DNA from: Methanosarcina sp.
Lineage (GTDB): Archaea; Halobacteriota; Methanosarcinia; Methanosarcinales; Methanosarcinaceae
Assembly (NCBI GenBank): GCA_003157235.1
Contig: PMJC01000416.1
Span: forward strand, 1-9,075
Reading direction: 5' to 3'
DNA length: 9,075 nucleotides
The stretch's first letter is position 1. Every line of letters begins with the position of its first letter. The position numbers and the translations under genes were made by a program. The notes under the pieces were generated by a model. The model was given only the letters and a program-made list of their open reading frames with translations. It was not told where the DNA came from and ran no database searches. Below, in pieces: positions 1 to 5,708 of this stretch.

Positions 1-267
1 ACATTACCTATCACAAAAGCAAGAGAAGATTTAACTACTCTGGTTGAAAATGCAAATAAGAAACTAGAAGAATATATTATTACTGTAAACGGATTACCTG
101 CAGCAGTTCTTATTTCTGCTGCCGAATACCAGTCTTGGAAAGAAACGAATGAAATTATGGCTGATTCAGGATTATTGTATGCAATTAGAGAAGGAGAAGA
201 TGATATAAAAAATGATCGGTTTGTAACATTTGAACAACTCAAAAAAGAGTTAAATCTTCATGTATAA
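1..267 (+). CDS. Phd/YefM-type antitoxin, 5' end missing
   Basis: This is the antitoxin half of a type II toxin-antitoxin module. Antitoxins of this family bind their own promoter through an N-terminal DNA-binding fold and neutralise the toxin through the C-terminal tail. The frame is open from the first base, so the start lies outside the window; 88 residues are visible before TAA. The visible part has the family pattern: PITKAREDL near the beginning (usually close to the true N-terminus), then a strand reading ITVNGLPAAVLIS, then AAEYQSWKE, followed by an acidic helical tail. Probably only a few residues are missing. Its last 8 bases overlap the toxin gene, the usual translational coupling of such pairs. 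The family call rests on pattern recognition, not a search. Confidence 0.85.
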   Translation, partial: TLPITKAREDLTTLVENANKKLEEYIITVNGLPAAVLISAAEYQSWKETNEIMADSGLLYAIREGEDDIKNDRFVTFEQLKKELNLHV

Positions 268-511
268 ATTACGAATTTCTTCAAGAGCAGAAAGCGAAAT
301 TAAAAAAATATCACATCCTCATCAAAAAGCAATCATTTTGGCATTCGCGGAAATAAAAGAAGAACCTTTTTTAGGTAAGCCCTTAACCATGGAACTTACA
401 GGCAAATTTTCTTTTCGAGTAGGTGTGTATAGAATAATTTATAAGGTTAATAAAAAAGATAAAGTAGTAGACATTCTTACTGCGGGACATAGAGCAACAG
501 TCTATGAATAA
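260..511 (+). CDS. RelE/ParE-family toxin
   Basis: This is the toxin half of the module. RelE/ParE-fold proteins are small and basic and either cut mRNA on the ribosome (RelE branch) or poison gyrase (ParE branch); the sequence alone does not decide which. It has 83 residues, the usual size. The N-terminal RISSRAESEIKKI resembles the first strand and helix of the family. The C-terminal half has the diagnostic core FRVGVYRIIYKV followed by VVDILTAGHRATVYE, where the GHR...VYE ending is very typical. The ATG overlaps the antitoxin frame by 8 bases, and no separate promoter or Shine-Dalgarno sequence is visible, so it is probably expressed from the antitoxin transcript. The frame is intact. Confidence 0.87.
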   Translation: MYKLRISSRAESEIKKISHPHQKAIILAFAEIKEEPFLGKPLTMELTGKFSFRVGVYRIIYKVNKKDKVVDILTAGHRATVYE

Positions 512-931
512 TTCAAATAAAAGAAATATTCCTCATTAGCCTAACTAATTTAGTATCAGGGACGAGATACCGCTATAACGATAGAATGGTTCTATACCGA
601 CATGCTCAGAGGCGTTGGATTTTAACAGCCCTGAAAGTGTTCAACTCTCAATCGCGTCTGCGGAAAATTAGCTTCAAAAAAATTTTTCTGAAAACTTCGA
701 AATTGAACACAATCCCGAGGCTAAAAATAGCTTTTTTTGAGCGTTATCTCACTGAGTACCGCCAGTGCATTTTCTTTTGAACACTTCCTGCCTTGGATAC
801 AGAAAATTGTGCTTTCGTATCAAGGGCAAAAGGAAGCTGAAAACGATATATTTTTATCAAAAGACACTGGTTACTCCGAAGCATATTATACTAGAAAAAT
901 TAACTAAAGGGAAAGAACTTTAACAGTTATT
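512..931. other. 420-base stretch without a convincing gene
   Basis: No protein here is recognised. A 64-codon frame (586-780, plus) has a TATAAC box 6 bases before its ATG, like real genes in this window, but its product is a low-complexity basic peptide with no family pattern. A second short open frame (756-923, plus) lacks an ATG. The stretch holds a 6-bp hairpin (ATAGAA/TTCTAT, 581-595), an AAGTGTTCAA block at 635-644 repeated in inverted form at 703-710 (8 bases) and 777-786, and a longer imperfect hairpin (784-836). It may be a decayed gene or a structured RNA; the sequence does not settle this. Confidence 0.5.
784..836. repeat. Imperfect long hairpin
   Basis: The two arms are 784-800 and 817-836. 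Outer pairs CTTCCT/AGGAAG, then GCC and TT against AAGG-C with small bulges, then GATAC/GTATC, give about 16 pairs around a 16-base loop. There is no T-run after either arm, so it is not an obvious intrinsic terminator. It could be part of a structured RNA or the remnant of a mobile-element end. Confidence 0.5.
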
Positions 932-1141
932 TTAAATAGGAAGTTTTACGTTTATTCCTAATGCCTTAGCAATACTATTTATAACGCTCCACCTTGCATC
1001 TGGATCGCCTCTTTCAACTCTTGCGTAGTAATTAACGCTAATGCCGGCTTTTTTTGCCACCTGTAACTGCGTAAGGTTTTGTTCCTCTCTGGCAATTCTG
1101 AATTTATCTCCAAGCGTTTTCTTGTTTTCAGGACTATCCAT
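932..1141 (-). CDS. XRE-family helix-turn-helix regulator
   Basis: This is a 69-residue protein that is almost entirely one HTH_3/XRE (Cro/CI type) DNA-binding domain, so it probably acts as a small transcriptional regulator or as a lone antitoxin-like DNA binder. The helix-turn-helix lies at residues 23-45: LTQLQVAKKAGISVNYYARV followed by ERG, with the conserved Q25, A29, G33, I34 and the ERG end of the recognition region. The frame stays open upstream to 1198, but the ATG at 1141 is preferred. It gives the standard domain length, and a TGnTATAAT box ends 9 bases before it, so the upstream codons would be promoter. The neighbour upstream on the same strand is a DUF3800 gene; a hairpin with its own plus-strand promoter separates them. 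Its target is unknown. Confidence 0.85.
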   Translation of the reverse strand: MDSPENKKTLGDKFRIAREEQNLTQLQVAKKAGISVNYYARVERGDPDARWSVINSIAKALGINVKLPI

Positions 1142-1150
1142 ATCGAGTGT

Positions 1151-1156
1151 ATTATA
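1151..1156 (-). promoter_or_regulatory. Extended -10 box of the XRE gene
   Basis: Read on the minus strand this is TATAAT preceded by TGT, an extended -10 (TGnTATAAT). It ends 9 bases before the ATG at 1141, so the leader would be only 2-3 bases. No good -35 is seen. Confidence 0.65.
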
Positions 1157-1237
1157 ACACGAAGAGTAAATTTGAGATAGTTTCACGAGGATTTTCAACT
1201 ACAACTTTCTATGTCAAAATACTTTATTCACTTGACT

Positions 1238-1266
1238 TTGTATTTTAGAATCGGTTACGATATAAT
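1238..1266 (+). promoter_or_regulatory. Plus-strand promoter in front of a short hairpin RNA
   Basis: A perfect TATAAT (1261-1266) lies 17 bases after a weak -35, TTGTAT (1238-1243). The predicted start point falls at about 1271-1274, at the foot of the hairpin that follows. No protein-coding frame follows it. Confidence 0.5.
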
Positions 1267-1270
1267 CACT

Positions 1271-1309
1271 AATGCGGGTGTGGGTTTCTTGTCCATGACC
1301 CGCATTTTT
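1271..1309 (+). ncRNA. Terminator-like hairpin, possible very short RNA
   Basis: AATGCGGGT (1271-1279) pairs perfectly with ACCCGCATT (1298-1306), loop of 18 bases, followed by TTT and ATTT, the form of an intrinsic terminator on the plus strand. No plus-strand gene precedes it; a promoter ends only 4 bases before it. The transcript would be about 40-45 bases and its 3' end would be antisense to the stop region of the DUF3800 gene. It lacks a T-run in the minus direction, so it is a poor terminator for DUF3800. Alternatives are a relic terminator with a chance -10 box or a protein-binding site. Confidence 0.4.
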
Positions 1310-2126
1310 ATTTACTTAATTCCCACACAGAAAAATAGCTTGGCTTATGATAAGTTTTATTTTGAGCTAAACTAGTAGTCCCCAATTTTTGTTTTAAGTT
1401 ATCAACAACTATCTCTTGTTTCTCAGAAAGTTTATCTGAAATTAACCCCGCTGATTTTTTGAAATCATACATTACTGCACCAAGTAAAATATCAACGACT
1501 TGTAATAACAAAGACGAATGCGATTCAAGTCTACTTACTCCAAATACAGTATCTGGCATTTTATTTTTTGTTAATCTATATTTAATTGCATCCGCCAGTG
1601 AACGCTCAAACGACTTCTTAATATCAGAAGGTCTAGTTAAATCATCTGCCAAGATGCACAGATTGCATGGAGAAATATTTTTAATATTGTTTGCGATTAA
1701 CATGGATGCTTGCAAGATATAAGTTTCCCACGGGTTAATAACAGGTGCCCAGCTAGATTTTGTATTTTGTTTTTGTCTATCAATAACAAGAGCGCAAAAT
1801 CTTACATTCGGAAACTTAAAATAATTATCCAACAAGGAACTGTAAATAGTATTATTTGTTGAATTAATATATTTAAATTTTAATTCAAAGCTTCTTGTGC
1901 TTTTTGCTATTTCCGCAATCTGCTCGTATTCTTCTTTTTTTGTCAGGTCTGCAATTCTTGCTGTTTTCTGAGCACGAGCAACATCTTTTGCTTTGTCATA
2001 GAAAGATTTCATTGAATCATAGAAGTCACCAATTTCATCATCTATCACCAAAAGTCCCAATCCAAAATATCTTTCTTGGGAGGAATTACCGCTTTCATCT
2101 ATAAATGAAAAATAATTTTTACTCAT
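1308..2126 (-). CDS. DUF3800 protein, predicted RNase H-fold nuclease
   Basis: This 272-residue protein carries the DUF3800 pattern. The family has a predicted RNase H-like fold with conserved acidic residues, is presumed to be a nuclease, and occurs often in mobile elements and near defence genes; its substrate is not established. Visible motifs are FIDESGN at residues 8-14 (D10, E11), ALVIDR at 112-117 (D116), CILADD at 157-162, and the C-terminal RLESHSSLLLQVVDILLGAV with D212, the family's usual Q-x-x-D block. The length is normal and the frame intact. The promoter lies 29 bases upstream, so unlike its neighbours it has a leader of about 22 bases, without a Shine-Dalgarno sequence. It is divergent from the unknown gene at 2270 and upstream of the XRE gene on the same strand. 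Confidence 0.85.
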   Translation of the reverse strand: MSKNYFSFIDESGNSSQERYFGLGLLVIDDEIGDFYDSMKSFYDKAKDVARAQKTARIADLTKKEEYEQIAEIAKSTRSFELKFKYINSTNNTIYSSLLDNYFKFPNVRFCALVIDRQKQNTKSSWAPVINPWETYILQASMLIANNIKNISPCNLCILADDLTRPSDIKKSFERSLADAIKYRLTKNKMPDTVFGVSRLESHSSLLLQVVDILLGAVMYDFKKSAGLISDKLSEKQEIVVDNLKQKLGTTSLAQNKTYHKPSYFSVWELSK

Positions 2127-2155
2127 AAATATGATTTAATTTATTCTTTAGCAAA

Positions 2156-2184
2156 ATTATACGCCTGCGGTTATTGATTGGCAA
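2156..2184 (-). promoter_or_regulatory. Promoter of the DUF3800 gene
   Basis: On the minus strand TTGCCA (2184-2179) and TATAAT (2161-2156) are 17 bases apart, 11 of 12 consensus bases. The -10 ends 29 bases before the ATG, giving a leader of about 22 bases, which is rich in A and T and without a GGAGG-like site. Confidence 0.7.
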
Positions 2185-2218
2185 TGGATTTTACAAATGG
2201 ATTAATGCTCCTTTATTA

Positions 2219-2249
2219 TTTTAGATATAGCTATTGACAATATCTAAAA
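2219..2249. promoter_or_regulatory. Operator-like inverted repeat around the -35 box
   Basis: TTTTAGATAT (2219-2228) and ATATCTAAAA (2240-2249) form a perfect 10-bp inverted repeat with an 11-base spacer. The TTGACA -35 box (2234-2239) of the gene at 2270 lies inside the spacer. A dimeric repressor bound here would block the promoter. Which regulator uses it is unknown; the nearby XRE protein is one candidate. Confidence 0.55.
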
Positions 2250-2263
2250 ATTTCATTCATAAT
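2234..2263 (+). promoter_or_regulatory. Promoter of the gene at 2270
   Basis: TTGACA (2234-2239, perfect) and CATAAT (2258-2263) are 18 bases apart, and the -10 ends 6 bases before the ATG, giving a leaderless transcript. The TTG of this -35 box is in frame with the gene and could be mistaken for a start codon. Confidence 0.75.
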
Positions 2264-2269
2264 AAGCTT

Positions 2270-3088
2270 ATGACTAATCCATTCGGAGGAGAACCGCCAG
2301 CCGGAGCAACATCTCAAGTAGCCGCGGAAGCACAAGCAGCTCCCGTTTCAGCTGAACCGCAACAACATCCCGAAACAGCAGGAGCATATTCGCCCGTTCC
2401 ATCTGCTGAAGTAGCAGAGAATGCGGAACTACAAGAAGCTCATTCAGAGGAACTAGATCCCGAAGAGCAGCAACTAGCGTCTGAGGTTAAGAGTAGCTAT
2501 CATAGAGCGGCAAGTGAATTAAAAAGACTAGGACAAGATGCTAAAGCTGAAGAGATTTTAGGAAGAATACCTGCTGTTACTGAAGCCGCAAGAGAATTAC
2601 TTGTAGCGGAGCGCACATTGATAGAGAGACGAAGAGCTCTTAGCGCTGCTAGACACCCAGAATCAAGAGACGCTAAAGACGCATTATTAGATGCGGTAGC
2701 AGAAGTAAACACCCAGAAACACGGAGCTTATGGCGTATTCGTTGATATACCGGATGACTATGTTGGTAGGGAAGAAGCGATACAGTCAACATATGATGTG
2801 CTTGGGATTGATAAGACAAAAGCAGAATTAATGCCGGCTGTTGGTGGTAGATGGGGCGATGGTACGAATATAGTTAGAAGTTATACTGGGTATAGGGCAG
2901 AAAATGATAAATATGGGATTGTCGAAGCCAGAGATTGGCCGGAAGGGAAAGAAGCAAGTGCGCTAGACTACATGAAAACGACGGATCCAAGAAATCCCGA
3001 ACCCATAAAAAGAAGACCCACATCAGGACAAAATTTCACTAGAGTTCTTGTGTATAAAGTAGGATCAAACACTAACGTTGCAATGTGA
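2270..3088 (+). CDS. Unrecognised 272-residue protein with disordered N-terminus
   Basis: No family is recognised. The first 60 or so residues are rich in Ala, Pro, Glu and Gln and look disordered. Residues about 63-140 are dense in E, K, R, A and L and look like helical or coiled-coil segments. The rest is mixed, with W residues and Gly-rich turns (VGGRWGDGTN), and looks like a folded domain. There is no signal peptide or membrane segment, so it is probably cytoplasmic. The ATG at 2270 is chosen because a -10 box ends 6 bases before it; a longer frame from 2234 would begin inside the -35 box. Its base composition is visibly richer in G and C than the flanking genes. An operator-like inverted repeat suggests regulation. 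It ends in TGA, showing that TGA is a stop here. Confidence 0.7.
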   Translation: MTNPFGGEPPAGATSQVAAEAQAAPVSAEPQQHPETAGAYSPVPSAEVAENAELQEAHSEELDPEEQQLASEVKSSYHRAASELKRLGQDAKAEEILGRIPAVTEAARELLVAERTLIERRRALSAARHPESRDAKDALLDAVAEVNTQKHGAYGVFVDIPDDYVGREEAIQSTYDVLGIDKTKAELMPAVGGRWGDGTNIVRSYTGYRAENDKYGIVEARDWPEGKEASALDYMKTTDPRNPEPIKRRPTSGQNFTRVLVYKVGSNTNVAM

Positions 3089-3298
3089 CTTAATAATAGT
3101 TCTTTCGATTTCCCCTTACTGGGTTAATAGTTTAGACAATCTATAAACGCCATTATTTTAATTAACATCAAGCTCCTTACATCTATGTTTACTTAAATAT
3201 AAGTAGAAGAAAATTCTTGTAAACTGCAAAAATAACTACTTAGCGAAGATTTGAATATCTGTGCCGCCAAGGCTGGGTAATTTGATATAATATTTTTA
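3089..3298. other. Intergenic stretch between the 2270 gene and the NTF2-like gene
   Basis: I see no coding potential. It contains a small AT-rich inverted repeat (TACTTA-AATA-TAAGTA, 3190-3205) and, at its end, the promoter of the next gene. No intrinsic terminator is visible for the upstream gene. Confidence 0.5.
3283..3291 (+). promoter_or_regulatory. Extended -10 box of the NTF2-like gene
   Basis: TGATATAAT ends 7 bases before the ATG at 3299, so the mRNA is predicted to be leaderless. No clear -35 is seen, consistent with an extended -10 promoter. Confidence 0.7.
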
Positions 3299-3661
3299 AT
3301 GACAAAAGAACAATTTGAAGATTGGTTGAAAAAACTTATAAATGTTTGGGAGCCAAAAAATCCTAATGGAGTTTTGGATTTGGTTGCTGAAAAGTTTTTA
3401 TGGTATGAAACTCCTTTTGATGACCTGATAACTACTAAAGAGAAATTATTACAAGAGTGGCAAACTGTTTTAGATCAGGATGATATAAAAGTAACTTACG
3501 AAATATTAAGTTTAGAGAATAACATTGGTATTGCTCATTGGCACGCAACTTTTACGAGATTATCTTCAGGGGAAAAGGCAGAATTAGATGGAATTTATAA
3601 AGTGATCCTAGATGAAAACGGTAAATGTACAGAATTTCATCAATGGTATAATTCAAAATAA
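3299..3661 (+). CDS. NTF2/SnoaL-like domain protein
   Basis: This 120-residue protein has the size and pattern of a single SnoaL-like domain of the NTF2 superfamily, a cone-shaped alpha+beta fold used for varied small-molecule binding or catalysis. The N-terminal helices (FEDWLKKLINVWEPKNPNGV) lead to the typical stretch in which a cavity-lining segment, WYETPFDD, is followed by TTKEKLLQEWQTVL. Later come the strands IGIAHWHATFTR and ELDGIYKVILDENGKCTEFHQWY, ending in the usual sheet of this fold. The substrate cannot be told. The gene is predicted leaderless, with TGATATAAT 7 bases upstream. It converges on the DUF5680 gene, and a decayed copy of the dispersed repeat lies between their stop codons. 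It has the character of a cassette gene but faces the other way. Confidence 0.75.
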   Translation: MTKEQFEDWLKKLINVWEPKNPNGVLDLVAEKFLWYETPFDDLITTKEKLLQEWQTVLDQDDIKVTYEILSLENNIGIAHWHATFTRLSSGEKAELDGIYKVILDENGKCTEFHQWYNSK

Positions 3662-3680
3662 TTTTTATGCAGTTAGTTTT

Positions 3681-3710
3681 TGAGGCTATTTTCGTGGGAT
3701 GGGCGTTATT
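3681..3710 (-). repeat. Dispersed repeat, copy A (decayed)
   Basis: TGAGGCTATTTT followed by a GGGAT...CGTTATT block matches the two ends of the better copies with changes in the middle. It overlaps the stop codon of the DUF5680 gene. Confidence 0.45.
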
Positions 3711-4188
3711 TCTTTAATATTCCGCCAACCGCTCTGTGCCAGAACACTTTTTCTCCTTTGTAGGAAATCTCTTCATATCCATAAAAATCTGTTATATCTC
3801 CATCTTGGGTATAGGCATATTTCCAATCTCCATCCGCAAATTCATGAGGACCTCTTAGAGATTTAAATCCTTCATCGTCTTGGGATAGAGCCTTCTTAAG
3901 AAAATCAAAAGTTTGATTGGACATGTCTTCTCTTCCTTCAACCATGCCTCCACCATATCCTGACCACCAAATTAATTCATCATTCAATCTAACAACCTCT
4001 TGTCCTCCAGACCTAGAATGTCCTGCATAGCTATCCCTGTAATACCAAGGCAATTCTTTATCGTAGACTAATTCAAAAAATCCAGGTCGCTCTGGATGCT
4101 CTTCATATTTTCCACCTCCTGCATAGGTTGCCTTGCCTGCTCTATCTATAAAATCATAAAGCTCTTGAGGAGTAAATCTCTCATTCAT
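3706..4188 (-). CDS. DUF5680 family protein
   Basis: This 160-residue protein matches the DUF5680 pattern, a family of unknown function common in accessory regions. Recognisable blocks are TYAGGG (21-26), the YYRDSYAGH stretch (49-57), GQEVV (62-66), the aromatic IWWSGYGGGM segment (73-82), RGP (112-114), GDWKY (120-124), and ISYKGEKVFWHRAVGGIL near the end (141-158). No signal peptide or membrane segment is seen. The frame continues upstream to 4251, but those extra 21 codons lie over a repeat copy and over the promoter. A TGATATAAT box ends exactly 7 bases before the ATG at 4188, so this shorter start is preferred. It is the last of the minus-strand series and converges with the NTF2-like gene. 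Confidence 0.8.
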   Translation of the reverse strand: MNERFTPQELYDFIDRAGKATYAGGGKYEEHPERPGFFELVYDKELPWYYRDSYAGHSRSGGQEVVRLNDELIWWSGYGGGMVEGREDMSNQTFDFLKKALSQDDEGFKSLRGPHEFADGDWKYAYTQDGDITDFYGYEEISYKGEKVFWHRAVGGILKK

Positions 4189-4195
4189 AAATTCG

Positions 4196-4203
4196 ATTAT
4201 ATC
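4196..4203 (-). promoter_or_regulatory. Extended -10 box of the DUF5680 gene
   Basis: On the minus strand it reads TGATATAAT (TATAAT at 4201-4196) and ends 7 bases before the ATG at 4188. It decides the start of this gene against the longer frame. Confidence 0.7.
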
Positions 4204-4213
4204 ACAAGGTTTT

Positions 4214-4257
4214 TGAGGATAAAATATTGAGCTCCGAAGAATAGAGGACATTAGAAC
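4214..4257 (-). repeat. Dispersed repeat, copy B
   Basis: This copy has the full GCTCCGAAGAATAGAGGACA and TTAGAAC half, and an insertion of 5 bases between TGAGG and GCTCC compared with the 38-bp copies. In gene orientation it begins 3 bases after the NUDIX stop codon. Confidence 0.75.
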
Positions 4258-4260
4258 TTG

Positions 4261-4767
4261 CTATTTTAATAATTCAGGGTAAAAATTGTTAAGAATAAAG
4301 ATATATGCGTCACCAAAATCCTTAGTATTTTCCTTTAATTCTTTTTTTAGCTCTTCTTTAGTAAACCACTTATATGTTTCAGCTTCGTCTCCTAGCTGAG
4401 GAGCTTCGTCTGTAAATATTTCATACAGAAGGAAATAGTGATTCTCATGACGATTAAGAACGAATCTGTTAAAAATTCCTTTTCCCTTGAGCTTGTATGT
4501 AAAATCTTTCATTCCAATTTCTTCCATAACTTCTCTTTTCAAGGCATCTTCGTCTGATTCTCCTGCAGATACATGTCCCCCAACAGGCGAAACATATTGT
4601 CCGGCATCTTGCTTATGACTATATGGTTTAATAAGCATCATTTCGCCTTTGGAGTTGGTAACCTCAGCAATAACACATTTATGCAGTAATCCTTTTTCGT
4701 GGGCTTCTTGTTTTGAAATTTGGCATAGGATGTTTAAATCTTTATCAACAACATCAACAATTTCCAT
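4261..4767 (-). CDS. NUDIX hydrolase, IDI/YfcD-like type
   Basis: This 168-residue NUDIX protein would hydrolyse a nucleoside diphosphate linked to another group, or a related pyrophosphate. The Nudix box is perfect at residues 64-86: G64, E70, R78, E79, E82, E83 and G85 in the spacing GX5EX7REUXEEXGU. The N-terminal part (VDVVDKDLNILCQISKQEAH then GLLHKCV) follows the layout of the isopentenyl-diphosphate isomerase-like and YfcD-like branch, but the isomerase's own catalytic residues were not established here, so hydrolysis is the safer call. It is predicted leaderless, with TATAAT 6 bases before the ATG. A repeat copy follows the stop codon within a few bases and another lies just upstream of its promoter. 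NUDIX genes are frequent integron cassettes. Confidence 0.88.
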   Translation of the reverse strand: MEIVDVVDKDLNILCQISKQEAHEKGLLHKCVIAEVTNSKGEMMLIKPYSHKQDAGQYVSPVGGHVSAGESDEDALKREVMEEIGMKDFTYKLKGKGIFNRFVLNRHENHYFLLYEIFTDEAPQLGDEAETYKWFTKEELKKELKENTKDFGDAYIFILNNFYPELLK

Positions 4768-4773
4768 AGGTAG

Positions 4774-4781
4774 ATTATATC
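4774..4781 (-). promoter_or_regulatory. Extended -10 box of the NUDIX gene
   Basis: On the minus strand it reads TGATATAAT (TATAAT at 4779-4774) and ends 6 bases before the ATG at 4767, predicting a leaderless mRNA. Confidence 0.7.
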
Positions 4782-4791
4782 AGAAATATTT

Positions 4792-4829
4792 TGAGACTAT
4801 GCAGCTCCGATGAATAGAGGACATTAGAA
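4792..4829 (-). repeat. Dispersed repeat, copy C
   Basis: This is a 38-bp copy: TGAGACTATGCAGCTCCGAT, then GAATAGAGGACATTAGAA. In gene orientation its far end is 1 base after the stop codon of the ACT-domain gene. Twelve bases separate it from the -10 box of the NUDIX gene. Confidence 0.8.
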
Positions 4830-4830
4830 T

Positions 4831-5232
4831 CTATTTTAGGGATTTTTCATTAAATCCAAGAGTGGTCAAAACTTCTCTTATTTGATTTGCTTGTAAATCT
4901 TTTATGATTAAGTAGTCCTTCGAATAAGTTGAAATAATTAAGTTATTCAATCCTTTTTCTGCACAAGCAGAATTAATTATCGCTAATGTCCCTGCCATAA
5001 AAGACGTTTCTAAATTAAGAGATACTAATCTCCAGAGATTATCATTCTTTTCGATTAAATCTAAGGAGGAAATGTTATTCTCTTCAGTTACTACAGTTAT
5101 TTCATCCTTGTCTTGAGAAACAAAAAAATGAATAGATAACGTAGGTACACTTTTAACTTTTGCGTAAATGTATTTCTGTTCAGAGACGCTAAATGTGCTT
5201 TTGGCAAACATTTCTAATACTTTTTTATTCAT
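4831..5232 (-). CDS. ACT-domain protein (CASTOR/DUF2241-like)
   Basis: This 133-residue protein resembles the small stand-alone ACT-domain proteins grouped with CASTOR-like ACT domains. ACT domains bind amino acids or similar small ligands as dimers and act as sensors. The pattern includes DEITVVTEE (43-51), which corresponds to the family's E-S-V strand, then WRLVSLNLETSFMAGTLAII, and the very characteristic LIISTYSKDYLIIK (98-111), which matches the STxxxDYxLVK signature. The C-terminal helix and LGF end the domain. Its ligand is unknown. The -10 box of this gene contains the stop codon of the upstream GNAT gene, so the two form a tightly packed pair without a repeat between them. Confidence 0.75.
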   Translation of the reverse strand: MNKKVLEMFAKSTFSVSEQKYIYAKVKSVPTLSIHFFVSQDKDEITVVTEENNISSLDLIEKNDNLWRLVSLNLETSFMAGTLAIINSACAEKGLNNLIISTYSKDYLIIKDLQANQIREVLTTLGFNEKSLK

Positions 5233-5238
5233 AAGTTG

Positions 5239-5246
5239 ATTATATC
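5239..5246 (-). promoter_or_regulatory. Extended -10 box overlapping a stop codon
   Basis: On the minus strand it reads TGATATAAT (TATAAT at 5244-5239) and ends 6 bases before the ATG at 5232. The TAA stop of the GNAT gene (5242-5240) is formed by the inner bases of this box. Confidence 0.7.
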
Positions 5247-5680
5247 AGTGATGGGATATATTCCAAAATATAATCCCTACTTTCTTGATCAAAACGAATT
5301 TCCCTAAAACCATTATCTATATAAAACTTTTTTGCCCTATCATTGTCCTCAACAACTTCCGTTAATATTCTATTGTTAACAATTTTGAGAACTTCCGATA
5401 AAAACATTTTTCCAAGCCCTTTCCCTCTTTCGCCATTATCAATTAACATATGTTTTAACCAAATATTATCATCGATATTCTTTATAAGAATAAAGCCAAT
5501 TAGTTTATTATTTTCGTACAGACCAAAATAGTAATCAAAATAATTCTCTTTAAACCCATCTTGTGCTAAATCTAATGTCATCACACGTTTACTTGTTGCT
5601 AAAGCTTCAGGATCTTGATTCCATAAATCAACAAAACTACTAAGATCTTCTTGTTTTAATTTGTGAGTTGAATAAGTCAT
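5240..5680 (-). CDS. GNAT-family N-acetyltransferase
   Basis: This 146-residue protein is a single GNAT domain, which transfers an acetyl group from acetyl-CoA to an amine of a small molecule or protein; the acceptor cannot be told. Acetyl-CoA-binding motif A is clear at residues 85-90 (R85, G88, G90 within ERGKGLGK), preceded by the strand IWLKHMLIDN. The later strand ILTEVVEDNDRAKKFYIDNG with the GF that follows is the typical motif B, where Y120 is in the place of the usual catalytic or CoA-contacting tyrosine. The gene is predicted leaderless, with CTGCTATAAT 7 bases upstream. Its stop codon lies inside the promoter of the next gene. A repeat copy lies upstream of the promoter, overlapping the end of the preceding gene. 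Confidence 0.9.
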   Translation of the reverse strand: MTYSTHKLKQEDLSSFVDLWNQDPEALATSKRVMTLDLAQDGFKENYFDYYFGLYENNKLIGFILIKNIDDNIWLKHMLIDNGERGKGLGKMFLSEVLKIVNNRILTEVVEDNDRAKKFYIDNGFREIRFDQESRDYILEYIPSLI

Positions 5681-5687
5681 TGGACTG

Positions 5688-5695
5688 ATTATAGC
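5688..5695 (-). promoter_or_regulatory. Extended -10 box of the GNAT gene
   Basis: On the minus strand it reads TGCTATAAT (TATAAT at 5693-5688) and ends 7 bases before the ATG at 5680. Confidence 0.7.
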
Positions 5696-5708
5696 AGAAG
5701 CTGCTTTC

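Noticed and set aside
539..620. Integron attC-like boxes GCCTAAC (539-545) and GTTGGAT (614-620) after the toxin gene
   Set aside because: Both match the R-box consensus, but they pair at only 4 of 7 positions and I found no complementary inner L boxes next to them. Two short matches of this kind can occur by chance.
586..780. A 64-codon plus-strand frame with TATAAC 6 bases before its ATG
   Set aside because: The spacing fits the leaderless pattern, but the box is imperfect and not preceded by TG, the peptide is basic and low in complexity, and it resembles no family. I describe it only within the 512-931 stretch.
756..923. A second plus-strand open frame of 55 codons
   Set aside because: It has no ATG, no visible start signals and no recognisable pattern; this length is easily reached by chance in such sequence.
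1459..1722. Plus-strand open frame opposite the DUF3800 gene
   Set aside because: It is a shadow of the well-supported minus-strand DUF3800 gene, with no start signal and no family pattern.
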